From JAPLKX01 sp035530195 (lineage in GTDB: Bacteria > Hydrogenedentota > Hydrogenedentia > Hydrogenedentales > SLHB01): 21,058 nucleotides of DNA. The stretch is taken from positions 1-21,058 of the forward strand of contig DATKVG010000089.1 in the NCBI GenBank assembly GCA_035530195.1, written 5' to 3'. A program made the translations under genes and the position numbers. The notes under the pieces are model-generated. The model ran no database searches and was not told the origin of the DNA. It worked only from the letters and a program-made list of their open reading frames with translations. Positions within the stretch are counted from its first letter, which is position 1. Every line of letters begins with the position of its first letter. Shown in pieces: positions 1 to 6,397 of the stretch.

Positions 1-44
1 TCGCGCGGGAGCGCGACCCCGCCTTCACCCCGATTGGGGTTTTT
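1..44 (+). terminator. Hairpins and T-run left of fba
   Basis: Two small dyads lie at the left edge. TCGCGC-GGGA-GCGCGA occupies 1-16, and ACCCC-GATT-GGGGT at 27-40 runs into five T (40-44). The second looks like a short intrinsic terminator for a gene lying left of the window. The stem is only five pairs, so the call is weak. Confidence 0.4.
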
Positions 45-72
45 GCATCGTTGAAAACGGAGGTGGTATACT
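43..72 (+). promoter_or_regulatory. Possible sigma-70 promoter of fba
   Basis: A good -10 hexamer TATACT (67-72) has a poor -35 candidate TTGCAT (43-48) 18 bases upstream. Transcription would start near 79 and leave a leader of about 70 bases. The leader holds a GGCC-ATAA-GGCC dyad (126-137) just before the ribosome binding site GAGGAG (140-145). The -35 match is weak, so this is a tentative call. Confidence 0.35.
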
Positions 73-151
73 TCGCAAATTCCCTGCGATAGCAGTGTCA
101 CTATCAGCACAGTAAATAAAAGCAGAGGCCATAAGGCCCGAGGAGTACACA

Positions 152-1216
152 ATGCCTCTAGTCCCGATGCGTCAGATCCTCGATGAGGCCGCGAAAGGCG
201 GCTACGGCGTTGGCGCGTTCAATGTGAATAACATGGAACAGATCCAGGCCATTATGCAGGCCGCCCATGACACGCATAGCCCCGCCATCATTCAGGCGAG
301 CCGGGGCGCGCTGAAGTACAGCAAGCTGATTTACCTGCGCAAGCTGATCCAGGCGGCGGAAGAAGAGTATCCGGAGATCCCGATGGCGATGCACCTCGAC
401 CACGGCAACAGTGTGGAGACGTGCAAACAGGCCATCGAGCTTGGGTTCACGTCGGTGATGATCGACGGTTCGCTGGCCGAAGACGGGAAGACGCCGAACA
501 CGTACGAGGCGAACGTGGCGATCACGAAGCAGGTGGTGGATCTTGCGCATCCGCTGGGCGTGACGGTCGAGGGCGAGCTGGGTTGCCTGGGCGGTATCGA
601 AGACGGTCACGGGGCGGGATTGTCGACGGATGAGGTGAACGAGCATCTGACCGATCCGAAGCAGGCCGAAGATTTCGTGGCGGCGACGGGTTTGGACGCG
701 CTTGCGGTGGCGATCGGCACGAGCCACGGCGCCTATAAGTCGGGCCGGAAAGACCCGAAGACAGGCGAGGTACTTCCGCCGGCGCTGGCGATGGACCGGA
801 TTCACGAGATTCACAAGCGGATGCCGAATTGCCACATGGTGATGCACGGTTCAAGTTCGGTGCCCAAGGAGTTGGTGGATATCATCAACCAGTACGGCGG
901 GAAAATGCCGGGGACGTTCGGCATCCCGATCGAACAGATCCAGGACGGCATCAAGCATGGCGTGCGGAAGGTCAACGTCGACACCGACAGCCGGCTGGCG
1001 ATGACGGGCGCAATCCGCAAGGTCTTGTTCGAGTCGCCGCAGAAGTTCGATCCGCGCGATTACCTGAAGCCGGCGCGGGACGCGGCGTACCAGGTGTATC
1101 TCGCAAGAATGAAGGCGTTTGGCCAAGCCGGTCACGCGGGCGATTACGCGCCCATGACGCTTGCGGCCATGAAGAAGGTGTACGGTTTTGGCGGCTGTGG
1201 GTGCGGCTGCGGCTGA
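152..1216 (+). CDS. fba: Class II fructose-1,6-bisphosphate aldolase
   Basis: This cytosolic zinc enzyme reversibly condenses dihydroxyacetone phosphate and glyceraldehyde 3-phosphate in glycolysis, gluconeogenesis or the Calvin cycle. The family signatures are all present: HLDHG at residues 81-85 (catalytic Asp83, zinc ligand His84), GELG with Glu142, TSHGAYK with His192, MHGSSS with His232 and the phosphate/substrate motif NVDTD at 275-279. At 354 residues it matches the longer class II (CbbA-like) subgroup. The ATG at 152 follows GAGGAG with a six-base gap. The gene stands alone, with a terminator right after it. The odd part is the C-terminus: after KKVYGFG the protein ends in G-C-G-C-G-C-G, giving Cys349, Cys351 and Cys353, which is not a usual feature of the family core. 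The function call is secure; the role of the tail is unknown. Confidence 0.97.
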   Translation: MPLVPMRQILDEAAKGGYGVGAFNVNNMEQIQAIMQAAHDTHSPAIIQASRGALKYSKLIYLRKLIQAAEEEYPEIPMAMHLDHGNSVETCKQAIELGFTSVMIDGSLAEDGKTPNTYEANVAITKQVVDLAHPLGVTVEGELGCLGGIEDGHGAGLSTDEVNEHLTDPKQAEDFVAATGLDALAVAIGTSHGAYKSGRKDPKTGEVLPPALAMDRIHEIHKRMPNCHMVMHGSSSVPKELVDIINQYGGKMPGTFGIPIEQIQDGIKHGVRKVNVDTDSRLAMTGAIRKVLFESPQKFDPRDYLKPARDAAYQVYLARMKAFGQAGHAGDYAPMTLAAMKKVYGFGGCGCGCG

Positions 1217-1232
1217 GAAGGTTTGGAAGCAA

Positions 1233-1264
1233 GGCGCTGTTCTGAAAGGGACAGCGCCATTTTT
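1233..1264 (+). terminator. Rho-independent terminator of fba
   Basis: A perfect eight-pair stem GGCGCTGT (1233-1240) / ACAGCGCC (1251-1258) with a ten-base loop is followed by A and five T (1260-1264). It lies 16 bases after the fba stop codon and separates fba from the converging minus-strand operon. Confidence 0.85.
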
Positions 1265-1317
1265 ATGAGGGGGTTTAGGGTTTGGGGTATTTGACGGGCT
1301 GAGGCTGAAAGACAAGA

Positions 1318-3144
1318 TTAATCCGGAATCCGAAATCCGAAATCCGCAATAAGACGTTGGGCGGCTCTTAGGGCGTTGAGGTCGGGCGGGACGGCCCGGG
1401 CTTTTTCGAGTGCGGCGGCGAGGTCGGCGGCGCGGTTTGTGTCGTTGCGCCAGACGAGTGCGGCGGTTACGGCGGCTTCTGCGGGGTCGGTCGATGGGGA
1501 TTTGAGGAGGTCTTCGACGGCGGAGTCCCAGGAGGGTAGGGGGGACCCTTTGAGCGCCCAGTCTTGCGCCATCAGTTTGTGCCAGTACGGCAGGATGGGC
1601 CCTGGTTTCCACGATATGGTCTGGCGGTCGACGAGTCGGAACCGGATCAGTGCGTCGAGCTCGACTTTTCGACGCGCCCACTCGGCGGGTTCGGGCCGGC
1701 CGGTTGTGCGGGCGATACGCAGCGCGGCGTCAATGCCCATATAGGTGGTAAGCAGGCGGTCCGGTCCCTGCTGGTCGCGGCCTTGGCGGCAGTCGAACGA
1801 GTAGAGGGGTTCGCGGTTGCGGCTGTCGGTCCACCCGGCGAGGAAATCGGCCATGAGTGCGGCGGACGGCCAGACGGATTCAAGGAACTCGCGTCGTTGT
1901 GTGTCGTCTTTGATGGCCACGGCATGTTTCCACATGGCGCCGAGTGCATAGGCGGGTGCATCGGCATCGAGGGCGAGGTGCGGCAGGGCTTCGGTCCCGT
2001 CGCCGTAGACGGCCATCGGCAGGGAACCCATTGGTTTGGCCCGGCGCTGTTCTTTGCGCACAGTCGAGGCGACGAATGTGAGCACGTGCCCGGCTTCTTG
2101 CTCATGGCCGGCGAGATCGAGCGCCATGGTCGCCCAGGCGCAATCGCGGGTGTAGCACAGGGCGGAGCAGTCGGTGCCGGCGGGGTTGCGAGTGAACGCG
2201 CCGGTGGATCGGTCGATGGCCATTCCGAGGATCGCGAGGTCTTTTTGGATGCGTGCGTAACTCGGCGCGCCCGGTGGCACTGGGGGTTCGGCAAATGGTG
2301 CCCAGTATGCGGTTGGCTGGGCGAATAACGCGTCGAGATCGGTCTGCATGATGCGATCGAGTGCGGCTTCGGCTTGGGCGCGCGTGGGGCCAAACGCGGC
2401 GAAAACGGTGGCTGCGTACCCGCCGACGGCAGGTAGCGGCCGCAGGAAGAGAGCGGCGTCGCAATCGCCGGTTGCGCTGTTTGCGAAGCGTGATGCGGCC
2501 GATTTGTCGCCGCCTGCCAGGCCGCAGGATGCCCGGGCCGCGTGCGGGCTTGCCATAACGACCCAGACGCCTTCGGATTCTGCAAACGCTTCCCACTCGG
2601 CCGCAGAGGCTGTGGTCCATTCTTTTGAGCCGGGGCCTTTGGGCCGGAACTGGTAGATGCGGTTTTCTTTGACGTACGCGGCGAAATCGCGCGGCGCCAA
2701 TTCGCGAACTGGGGCCAACTCCGGCAGGAGAATGGAACTGGGCGAGAAATCGGCATGCCAGACCAGGTCGGGCGGCTGATCGAGGTTGACCAGCGTGATG
2801 TATGAAACCAGGACGTCGTCTTCCGGGGGTACAAACGTCTGCGTGACGGCGGCGGCGCCGGTGGGCAAGACGACCGAGGCGATAGCGATACCGGGCGTCC
2901 ATGCCGGGCGAGGAGCAGATTGGCTTTTATCCTCGCCGACCCACGAGATCTTGCCGTCTTCTGCCATGCCCCACCGCAGGCCGCCACTGCCGAGTTGGTT
3001 GTTCATGGCGGGCCCCGGCCAGCGGCATACGGATACCCCGCCGAAATCATCTGCCACGGCGGTGAGCCGGCCGTTGCCGATAAGCGAACCGGGATCTCCC
3101 GCCGCGATTGCGGCCGCCAGCATTGCGAGAGCGAGAAAGTTCAT
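1318..3144 (-). CDS. Secreted six-hairpin (GH15-like) glycosidase-like protein
   Basis: The protein has 608 residues. The chosen ATG at 3144 gives a signal peptide (MNFLALAMLAAAIAAG) and overlaps the stop of the upstream gene as ATGA, so translation is probably coupled. Upstream in-frame starts would place a charged stretch before the signal. Residues from about 20 to 260 look like a beta-sandwich module. The second half has the RDCAWATMALDLAGHEQEAG pattern and repeated helical hairpins of (alpha/alpha)6 glucoamylase-like enzymes. The catalytic glutamates of GH15 could not be assigned, and the usual WExR motif is not evident where expected (residues around YSFDCRQGRDQ). It may therefore be a divergent sugar hydrolase, phosphorylase-like enzyme or a binding protein. 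It is the last gene of the minus-strand operon, and its C-terminus is written by a heptamer repeat. The fold class is moderately supported; activity is unknown. Confidence 0.7.
   Translation of the reverse strand: MNFLALAMLAAAIAAGDPGSLIGNGRLTAVADDFGGVSVCRWPGPAMNNQLGSGGLRWGMAEDGKISWVGEDKSQSAPRPAWTPGIAIASVVLPTGAAAVTQTFVPPEDDVLVSYITLVNLDQPPDLVWHADFSPSSILLPELAPVRELAPRDFAAYVKENRIYQFRPKGPGSKEWTTASAAEWEAFAESEGVWVVMASPHAARASCGLAGGDKSAASRFANSATGDCDAALFLRPLPAVGGYAATVFAAFGPTRAQAEAALDRIMQTDLDALFAQPTAYWAPFAEPPVPPGAPSYARIQKDLAILGMAIDRSTGAFTRNPAGTDCSALCYTRDCAWATMALDLAGHEQEAGHVLTFVASTVRKEQRRAKPMGSLPMAVYGDGTEALPHLALDADAPAYALGAMWKHAVAIKDDTQRREFLESVWPSAALMADFLAGWTDSRNREPLYSFDCRQGRDQQGPDRLLTTYMGIDAALRIARTTGRPEPAEWARRKVELDALIRFRLVDRQTISWKPGPILPYWHKLMAQDWALKGSPLPSWDSAVEDLLKSPSTDPAEAAVTAALVWRNDTNRAADLAAALEKARAVPPDLNALRAAQRLIADFGFRIPD
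1321..1350. repeat. 7-bp tandem repeat (ATCCGAA)n in a gene end
   Basis: Four slightly varied heptamers, ATCCGGA, ATCCGAA, ATCCGAA and ATCCGCA, lie head to tail and a fifth begins. They encode the last residues (ADFGFRIPD) of the minus-strand gene ending at 1318 and run up to its stop codon. Confidence 0.8.
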
Positions 3145-4562
3145 TTGGCCGGCCCGCCCGTCAACGCCCCGGAGAATTCGAGCCGCCCGTCGTTCTGCCG
3201 CCAATGCAAATGTGCGCATCCCTGCCGTGCCAATGCCCGCAATAATGGCGCGACACGTTTTTCCAGATCGGTGCTGTTTAGTCCTGAGAATAATTCGAGC
3301 GCTGCGGCCTTTCGAGCCAACGGCTGGGCGCGGGCCGCGGCCTTGGTCCAGTTGACGGCAACGACCGCATTGCTTTTGTCGACCTGGCATTGCTGAGTGG
3401 GCTGTTGCAGTATGGCAATCAGCCGTGCCATAGCCGGTTCTTGCGATGCGGCCAGCCAATCCGCGCCGGAGCTTGTCAGGCAAATGGCGGCCTTCTCACC
3501 GGCACGCGGCGCGACGATGCCGGGGTGACCGTCCCATTCGTAGGGGAGCCGCGGCCCCGAGTTGGTTATTGACTCCAGGGGATGGGATCCGCCAGCGACC
3601 TTATTGGATCGCAACACCAGCCCAATCTCGGGCACGGGCAATGGTTCTGAGTCGTCTACATCGAACAGTAGCAGCGAACATTCCGTCAGTTGCTGATCCC
3701 AATTCGGGGAGAGGGCATCGAGCGACCACGACGAAACCGCTTTTTGGGCTAGATCCTTAAGTGCCTGGAACCAAGGCCGCACCGAGACCCGCGCATGGCG
3801 GTCGAGCGCCCTCCAAACGGCTTCCGCCAAAACGCGCAGATCCTTCGGAGTGGAGGCGGCTGCCCACGCAATTGCGGCGTCCTCAGGCGGGCTGTCGAGT
3901 CCCAACGGCGATTGCCTGGCGGCAAGTTGGCCGCCTTCCAGCCAGCCCGAGACATGAATGTGGCGTGAGGGCCTGATGCGTAGAGCAAAACGTGCCGCCT
4001 GCGTTTCATAGACCCATAGCTCGTCGCTAAATGGCCCGCCGAGAGGGGAATCACATGGTTGGGCTCTAAGCGCGTTGAGCACATACTTTTCTGAGCAAGA
4101 GAAAATCAGTGCGCCGCCGCGCCAGGCATAGTAGTACGGGCCGAATTGGCGCACGGCGGGCCTCCAGTGGCCAACGCCTCGCAGCGTGTCGGCAACCCGC
4201 AACAGCATGCCCGGCCGGACGCACGCACCCCAGCCGTTTTCCGAAACCGCCGCGAAGAGACGCCGCCCAAGCCAGACACGCCAGCGGAGGGGTGTGGGAC
4301 GTATGCCGGTATCCTGGCGGACGGCCAACTGCCATGCGGCGTAGTGTTCGGGTGCTTCGTCGTTGACGGCTTTGGCGAGATCGGTTTTGAGCAGGTTTCG
4401 GTAAAATGCCGGGAAATCTTCTGAAGAGATAATCCATTGCGCGTCGTGGGGACAATAAACCACGTCACTACGAAAGAACATCAGGAACATGTTTACAAGC
4501 AGCGCCGCCAACAGCGCGACGGCCGCGAGCCAGCCGCGCCACCCCCGGATGCGTTTCCTCAT
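3141..4562 (-). CDS. Membrane-anchored protein of unknown function
   Basis: This 473-residue protein was not recognised. It opens with basic residues (MRKRIRGWRGW) and one hydrophobic segment at about 12-30, followed by a long polar domain, so it is predicted to be an N-terminally anchored extracytoplasmic protein. The general look (short anchor, then an SEDFPAFYRNL-type start of the mature part, many Trp and Ala-Leu helices) recalls DUF3352-like envelope proteins, but that is only an impression. It sits 18 bases after the 89-aa gene and overlaps the next gene by four bases (ATGA), which ties it functionally to the glycosidase-like protein. No strong ribosome binding site precedes the ATG, so translation may depend on the upstream cistron. 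It has no catalytic motif that I can name. Confidence 0.75.
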   Translation of the reverse strand: MRKRIRGWRGWLAAVALLAALLVNMFLMFFRSDVVYCPHDAQWIISSEDFPAFYRNLLKTDLAKAVNDEAPEHYAAWQLAVRQDTGIRPTPLRWRVWLGRRLFAAVSENGWGACVRPGMLLRVADTLRGVGHWRPAVRQFGPYYYAWRGGALIFSCSEKYVLNALRAQPCDSPLGGPFSDELWVYETQAARFALRIRPSRHIHVSGWLEGGQLAARQSPLGLDSPPEDAAIAWAAASTPKDLRVLAEAVWRALDRHARVSVRPWFQALKDLAQKAVSSWSLDALSPNWDQQLTECSLLLFDVDDSEPLPVPEIGLVLRSNKVAGGSHPLESITNSGPRLPYEWDGHPGIVAPRAGEKAAICLTSSGADWLAASQEPAMARLIAILQQPTQQCQVDKSNAVVAVNWTKAAARAQPLARKAAALELFSGLNSTDLEKRVAPLLRALARQGCAHLHWRQNDGRLEFSGALTGGPAK

Positions 4563-4580
4563 AAGCGGCTACTCATGCCG

Positions 4581-4850
4581 TCAGGCGTTCCAGACCTTTT
4601 CTTTTTCGTTTTCGCGTTGTTCTTCGAGTGAGGCGATTTTGCCGGCAAGCTCGGCCTGCATGGCATCCCATTCTTCCCGCGATTGTGCGGTTTGCATGCG
4701 CGCCTCGAACGCGAGCCTCAGTTCGGCCGTCTTCGCCTCATAGAGCTTTTCGATCTCGGCGATCTGGGCCTTCTGTTCGCCCGTAAGTTTGCGGGTTGGG
4801 CCGCTGGTTTTTTCGAGGCGTTCCATCGCGAGTTCGTAGGCGGTTTTCAT
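4581..4850 (-). CDS. Small coiled-coil protein of unknown function
   Basis: This 89-residue protein is highly charged and almost wholly helical in appearance. From about residue 22 to 86 it shows continuous heptad-like spacing of Ile, Leu and Ala among Glu and Lys (GEQKAQIAEIEKLYEAK and onward), so it is likely a dimeric coiled coil. It has no signal peptide or membrane segment and is probably cytoplasmic. The ATG at 4850 is chosen because GGGAG stands nine bases before it; the frame stays open further upstream but overlaps the preceding gene in a different frame. It lies 34 bases after the 163-aa gene and 18 bases before the membrane-anchored gene, in the same operon. Function is unknown; a scaffold or adaptor role would be guesswork. 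Confidence 0.75.
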   Translation of the reverse strand: MKTAYELAMERLEKTSGPTRKLTGEQKAQIAEIEKLYEAKTAELRLAFEARMQTAQSREEWDAMQAELAGKIASLEEQRENEKEKVWNA

Positions 4851-4884
4851 TGCGTTAATTCTCCCGCGGCCGGATGGGCCGCCG

Positions 4885-5376
4885 TCAGCAGTTGAATTCG
4901 TCCTCCAGGATGGTGGAAATGAACCGTTCAATGGAGATGAGATAGTAGCGGCTGTCAGGGGTGATGATGACGCCGGTGGTAATGTCTTCGTGTCGTTCGA
5001 GATCGTCCAGCGTCGCGGACAGCGCGGCGTCGACGCCCGATTCGAGATGCCTGACCTCGAGATGCTCGCTTTTGCACTCGACGGGCCGCGATCTGAACCC
5101 GAGAACGCCGAACACGCGGCCGGACAGGGCCACGTCGACGTTTTCCTCGCCGAAAACGTCGTCGTAGGTGGGTGCATAGTGCTGTGGCCGGATCACAAAC
5201 TGCGGGGAGACATGGACTTTCCCGCGGACTTCGGTGGTCTGGTATCCCTGTTCGCATGCCGCGCCCAGGCAAACGTACGGCAGCTCGTGGTAGCCCTTGA
5301 TGATGCCGTACGTTGGCCGCCGGACAATGTCCGTGCGGCGGAAGATGTCGTGCATTTCTTCCGAACTCAACCCCAT
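4885..5376 (-). CDS. Conserved-looking hypothetical protein, 163 aa
   Basis: First gene of the four-gene minus-strand operon. I do not recognise the family. The sequence looks like a soluble alpha/beta protein without signal peptide or membrane segment. The N-terminal stretch RRPTYGIIKGYHELPYVCLG is rich in residues that are typically conserved (Gly, Pro, Tyr, His), and two cysteines are spaced as CLGAAC; the protein ends in Cys. The coding quality is good: third positions are GC-rich, as in the neighbours, and overlapping frames are not plausible. An AGAGG sequence precedes the ATG by several bases. A candidate promoter lies about 45 bases upstream. Context gives the only functional hint, namely expression together with a coiled-coil protein, a membrane-anchored protein and a secreted glycosidase-like protein. 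Confidence 0.7.
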   Translation of the reverse strand: MGLSSEEMHDIFRRTDIVRRPTYGIIKGYHELPYVCLGAACEQGYQTTEVRGKVHVSPQFVIRPQHYAPTYDDVFGEENVDVALSGRVFGVLGFRSRPVECKSEHLEVRHLESGVDAALSATLDDLERHEDITTGVIITPDSRYYLISIERFISTILEDEFNC

Positions 5377-5418
5377 GCCAGTTCAACCTCTGTCGCCGGC
5401 GCGGCGCTTCACCCAGTT

Positions 5419-5448
5419 ATTGTAGACGTTCGAGGCGTGTAGCGCCAA
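5419..5448 (-). promoter_or_regulatory. Candidate promoter of the four-gene operon
   Basis: On the minus strand TTGGCG (5448-5443, 4 of 6 to TTGACA) is followed after 18 bases by TACAAT (5424-5419, 5 of 6 to TATAAT). The start site would be near 5412, about 35 bases before the 163-aa gene. Only hexamer matching supports it. Confidence 0.4.
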
Positions 5449-5463
5449 ATTTGCAGGTTTGTC

Positions 5464-5545
5464 GAACCCCTGTCGGGGTTCTACGCGTTACGACTTTTAC
5501 CCAGGTAGCTGCCAACCGCTATGCGGTTGGGAGCAACCCTGGGGT
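5464..5545. repeat. Intergenic cruciform-forming element
   Basis: The element has three nested or adjacent dyads. GAACCCC-TGTC-GGGGTTC occupies 5464-5481. A larger structure has outer arms around CCCAGG (5500-5505) and CCTGGG (5538-5543) that enclose a perfect CCAACCGC-TAT-GCGGTTGG stem (5512-5530). It is non-coding on both strands in any convincing way. The compound palindromes resemble dispersed intergenic repeats of environmental bacteria, but copy number cannot be judged from one window. Confidence 0.6.
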
Positions 5546-5736
5546 GCTAATCCTCAGCAGCGTGAACTTTTTCCGTAAGTCTTCCTGGTGTCCCACGTCA
5601 GTATCGTCAAAATGAAGCGGCGGTGACGTCAGTTCCACGATAGCCCTTGGGACGCCACTGACTCTGAGCGAGGGGATCCTCACGCCCTGCCATAAAACGC
5701 CAGGAACAATAGCCTTAGCCAGTGGCTGGCAGGACC

Positions 5737-5844
5737 CAGGATGACAGGCTTTGGGCCGGGCTTTGGATGACATGTTTTGATCTTGGTTTTCTTCCACAAA
5801 AAAGCCCTGCCGCAGGGCTTCCTCGCTCAGGATGACAGGCTTTG
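5737..5844 (-). repeat. Dispersed 'TGTCATCCTGAGCGAGG'-type repeats
   Basis: The 17-mer CAGGATGACAGGCTTTG occurs exactly at 5737-5753 and 5828-5844, with a decayed third copy around 5765. On the minus strand the right copy reads as the well-known intergenic motif (TGTCATCCTGAGCGAGG) that often surfaces in databases as false 'CHPERSEG' peptides. Between the copies lies a nine-pair dyad, AAGCCCTGC/GCAGGGCTT (5802-5820), flanked by six A (5798-5803), which on the minus strand resembles a terminator although no gene there needs one. The whole 5550-5880 stretch shows no credible gene. Confidence 0.65.
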
Positions 5845-5891
5845 ATGTAGTGGTTTTGGTTGCGGCTATGCCACGCTCCAAATAGCCAAGA

Positions 5892-5934
5892 AATACGCTT
5901 GTATTTTTTCTTGACAGAAAAGATACGGGCGTAT
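5892..5934. promoter_or_regulatory. Twin BlaI-type operator dyads
   Basis: AATAC-GCTT-GTATT (5892-5905) and ATAC-GGGC-GTAT (5923-5934) share the same architecture, TAC-N4-GTA, with the dyads exactly 30 bases apart (about three helical turns). MecI/BlaI operators of staphylococci are built on TACA-N2-TGTA, which also reads TAC-N4-GTA. One dyad abuts the -35 and the other covers the -10, so occupancy would block RNA polymerase. Binding by the downstream repressor is inferred. Confidence 0.65.
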
Positions 5935-5937
5935 ACA
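5911..5937 (+). promoter_or_regulatory. Promoter of the blaI-M56 operon
   Basis: A perfect -35 hexamer TTGACA (5911-5916) and the -10 candidate TATACA (5932-5937) are 15 bases apart, slightly short for sigma-70. Transcription would begin close to 5944, just before the ribosome binding site AAGGAGG (5961-5967). The placement between two BlaI-type dyads supports it strongly. Confidence 0.65.
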
Positions 5938-5974
5938 CTGGGAGGTGGGTTGATAGTTTTAAGGAGGATGGGCC

Positions 5975-6394
5975 GTGGGACGAGATAAGGAACCGAGAGT
6001 TCGGGAACTTCCGGATGCGGAGTTGGAGGTATTGGCGTGTCTTTGGCAGAAGGAGGAGGCGTCCGCGCGGGAGGTTCGCGAGGCGATGAACAAATACCGT
6101 CCAATGACGCACGGCGCGATGGCGACGCTGCTGAAACGTCTGGAGTCGAAGGGTCTGGTGGCGAAACGGAAGGGGGACGTGGGGAAAGCGTTTATATACC
6201 GGCCGACGCGCGCGCCGGAACCGATGTACCGGAAGATCATGCGGGATTTGCGTCAGCGGGTTTTCGGCGGCTCAGGGGTGGCGATGATGGCGAGCCTGTT
6301 TGAGACGTCCGTGCCGACGGACGATGAGTTGGCCGCGTTGGAGGGGTTGTTGAACGATCTACGGTCGAAGCGGAAGCGGGAACCGAAAGGATAA
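5975..6394 (+). CDS. BlaI/MecI/CopY-family transcriptional repressor
   Basis: This 139-residue winged-helix repressor is of the BlaI/MecI (penicillinase repressor) family. The N-terminal part carries the family hallmark LPDAELEVLACLWQKEEASAREVREAMN, then the recognition helix region MTHGAMATLLKRLESKGLVAKRK and a wing with a GKAFIYRPT strand. The helical C-terminus (SVPTDDELAALEGLLNDL) serves dimerisation in the family. Start: GTG at 5975, seven bases after AAGGAGG; the nearby ATG at 5968 is out of frame. It is followed after three bases by a gene for an M56 metallopeptidase, the usual partner that inactivates BlaI by proteolysis. The two upstream TAC-N4-GTA dyads indicate autorepression. The signal and regulon are unknown; a link to beta-lactams is not supported, as no beta-lactamase or penicillin-binding protein is nearby. 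Confidence 0.93.
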   Translation: MGRDKEPRVRELPDAELEVLACLWQKEEASAREVREAMNKYRPMTHGAMATLLKRLESKGLVAKRKGDVGKAFIYRPTRAPEPMYRKIMRDLRQRVFGGSGVAMMASLFETSVPTDDELAALEGLLNDLRSKRKREPKG

Positions 6395-6397
6395 GCC

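Larger units (their letters stand above)
5377..5974. other. 598-base gene-free stretch with repeats and promoters
   Basis: Between the divergent 163-aa gene and the blaI-like gene no reading frame is convincing. The frames that are open read through repeat consensus sequence. From left to right it holds a minus-strand promoter candidate, a cruciform element, a featureless part (about 5550-5730), the dispersed repeats with a terminator-like dyad, and the blaI control region. Confidence 0.7.

Noticed and set aside
158..847. Long minus-strand open frame opposite fba
   Set aside because: Arg/His-rich shadow of a highly conserved gene, caused by GC-rich third positions.
1647..2987. 446-aa minus-strand open frame overlapping the glycosidase-like gene
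   Set aside because: Ser/Pro/Arg-rich composition with no fold pattern; the other frame has a signal peptide and a coherent fold.
5798..5820. Terminator-like stem with T-run on the minus strand
   Set aside because: No minus-strand gene lies upstream to be terminated; better explained as part of the dispersed repeat.
5519..6112. Minus-strand frame in the gap before blaI
   Set aside because: Reads through the dispersed repeats (giving 'ILSEEALRQGF'-type repeat peptides) and overlaps the blaI start; not a gene.
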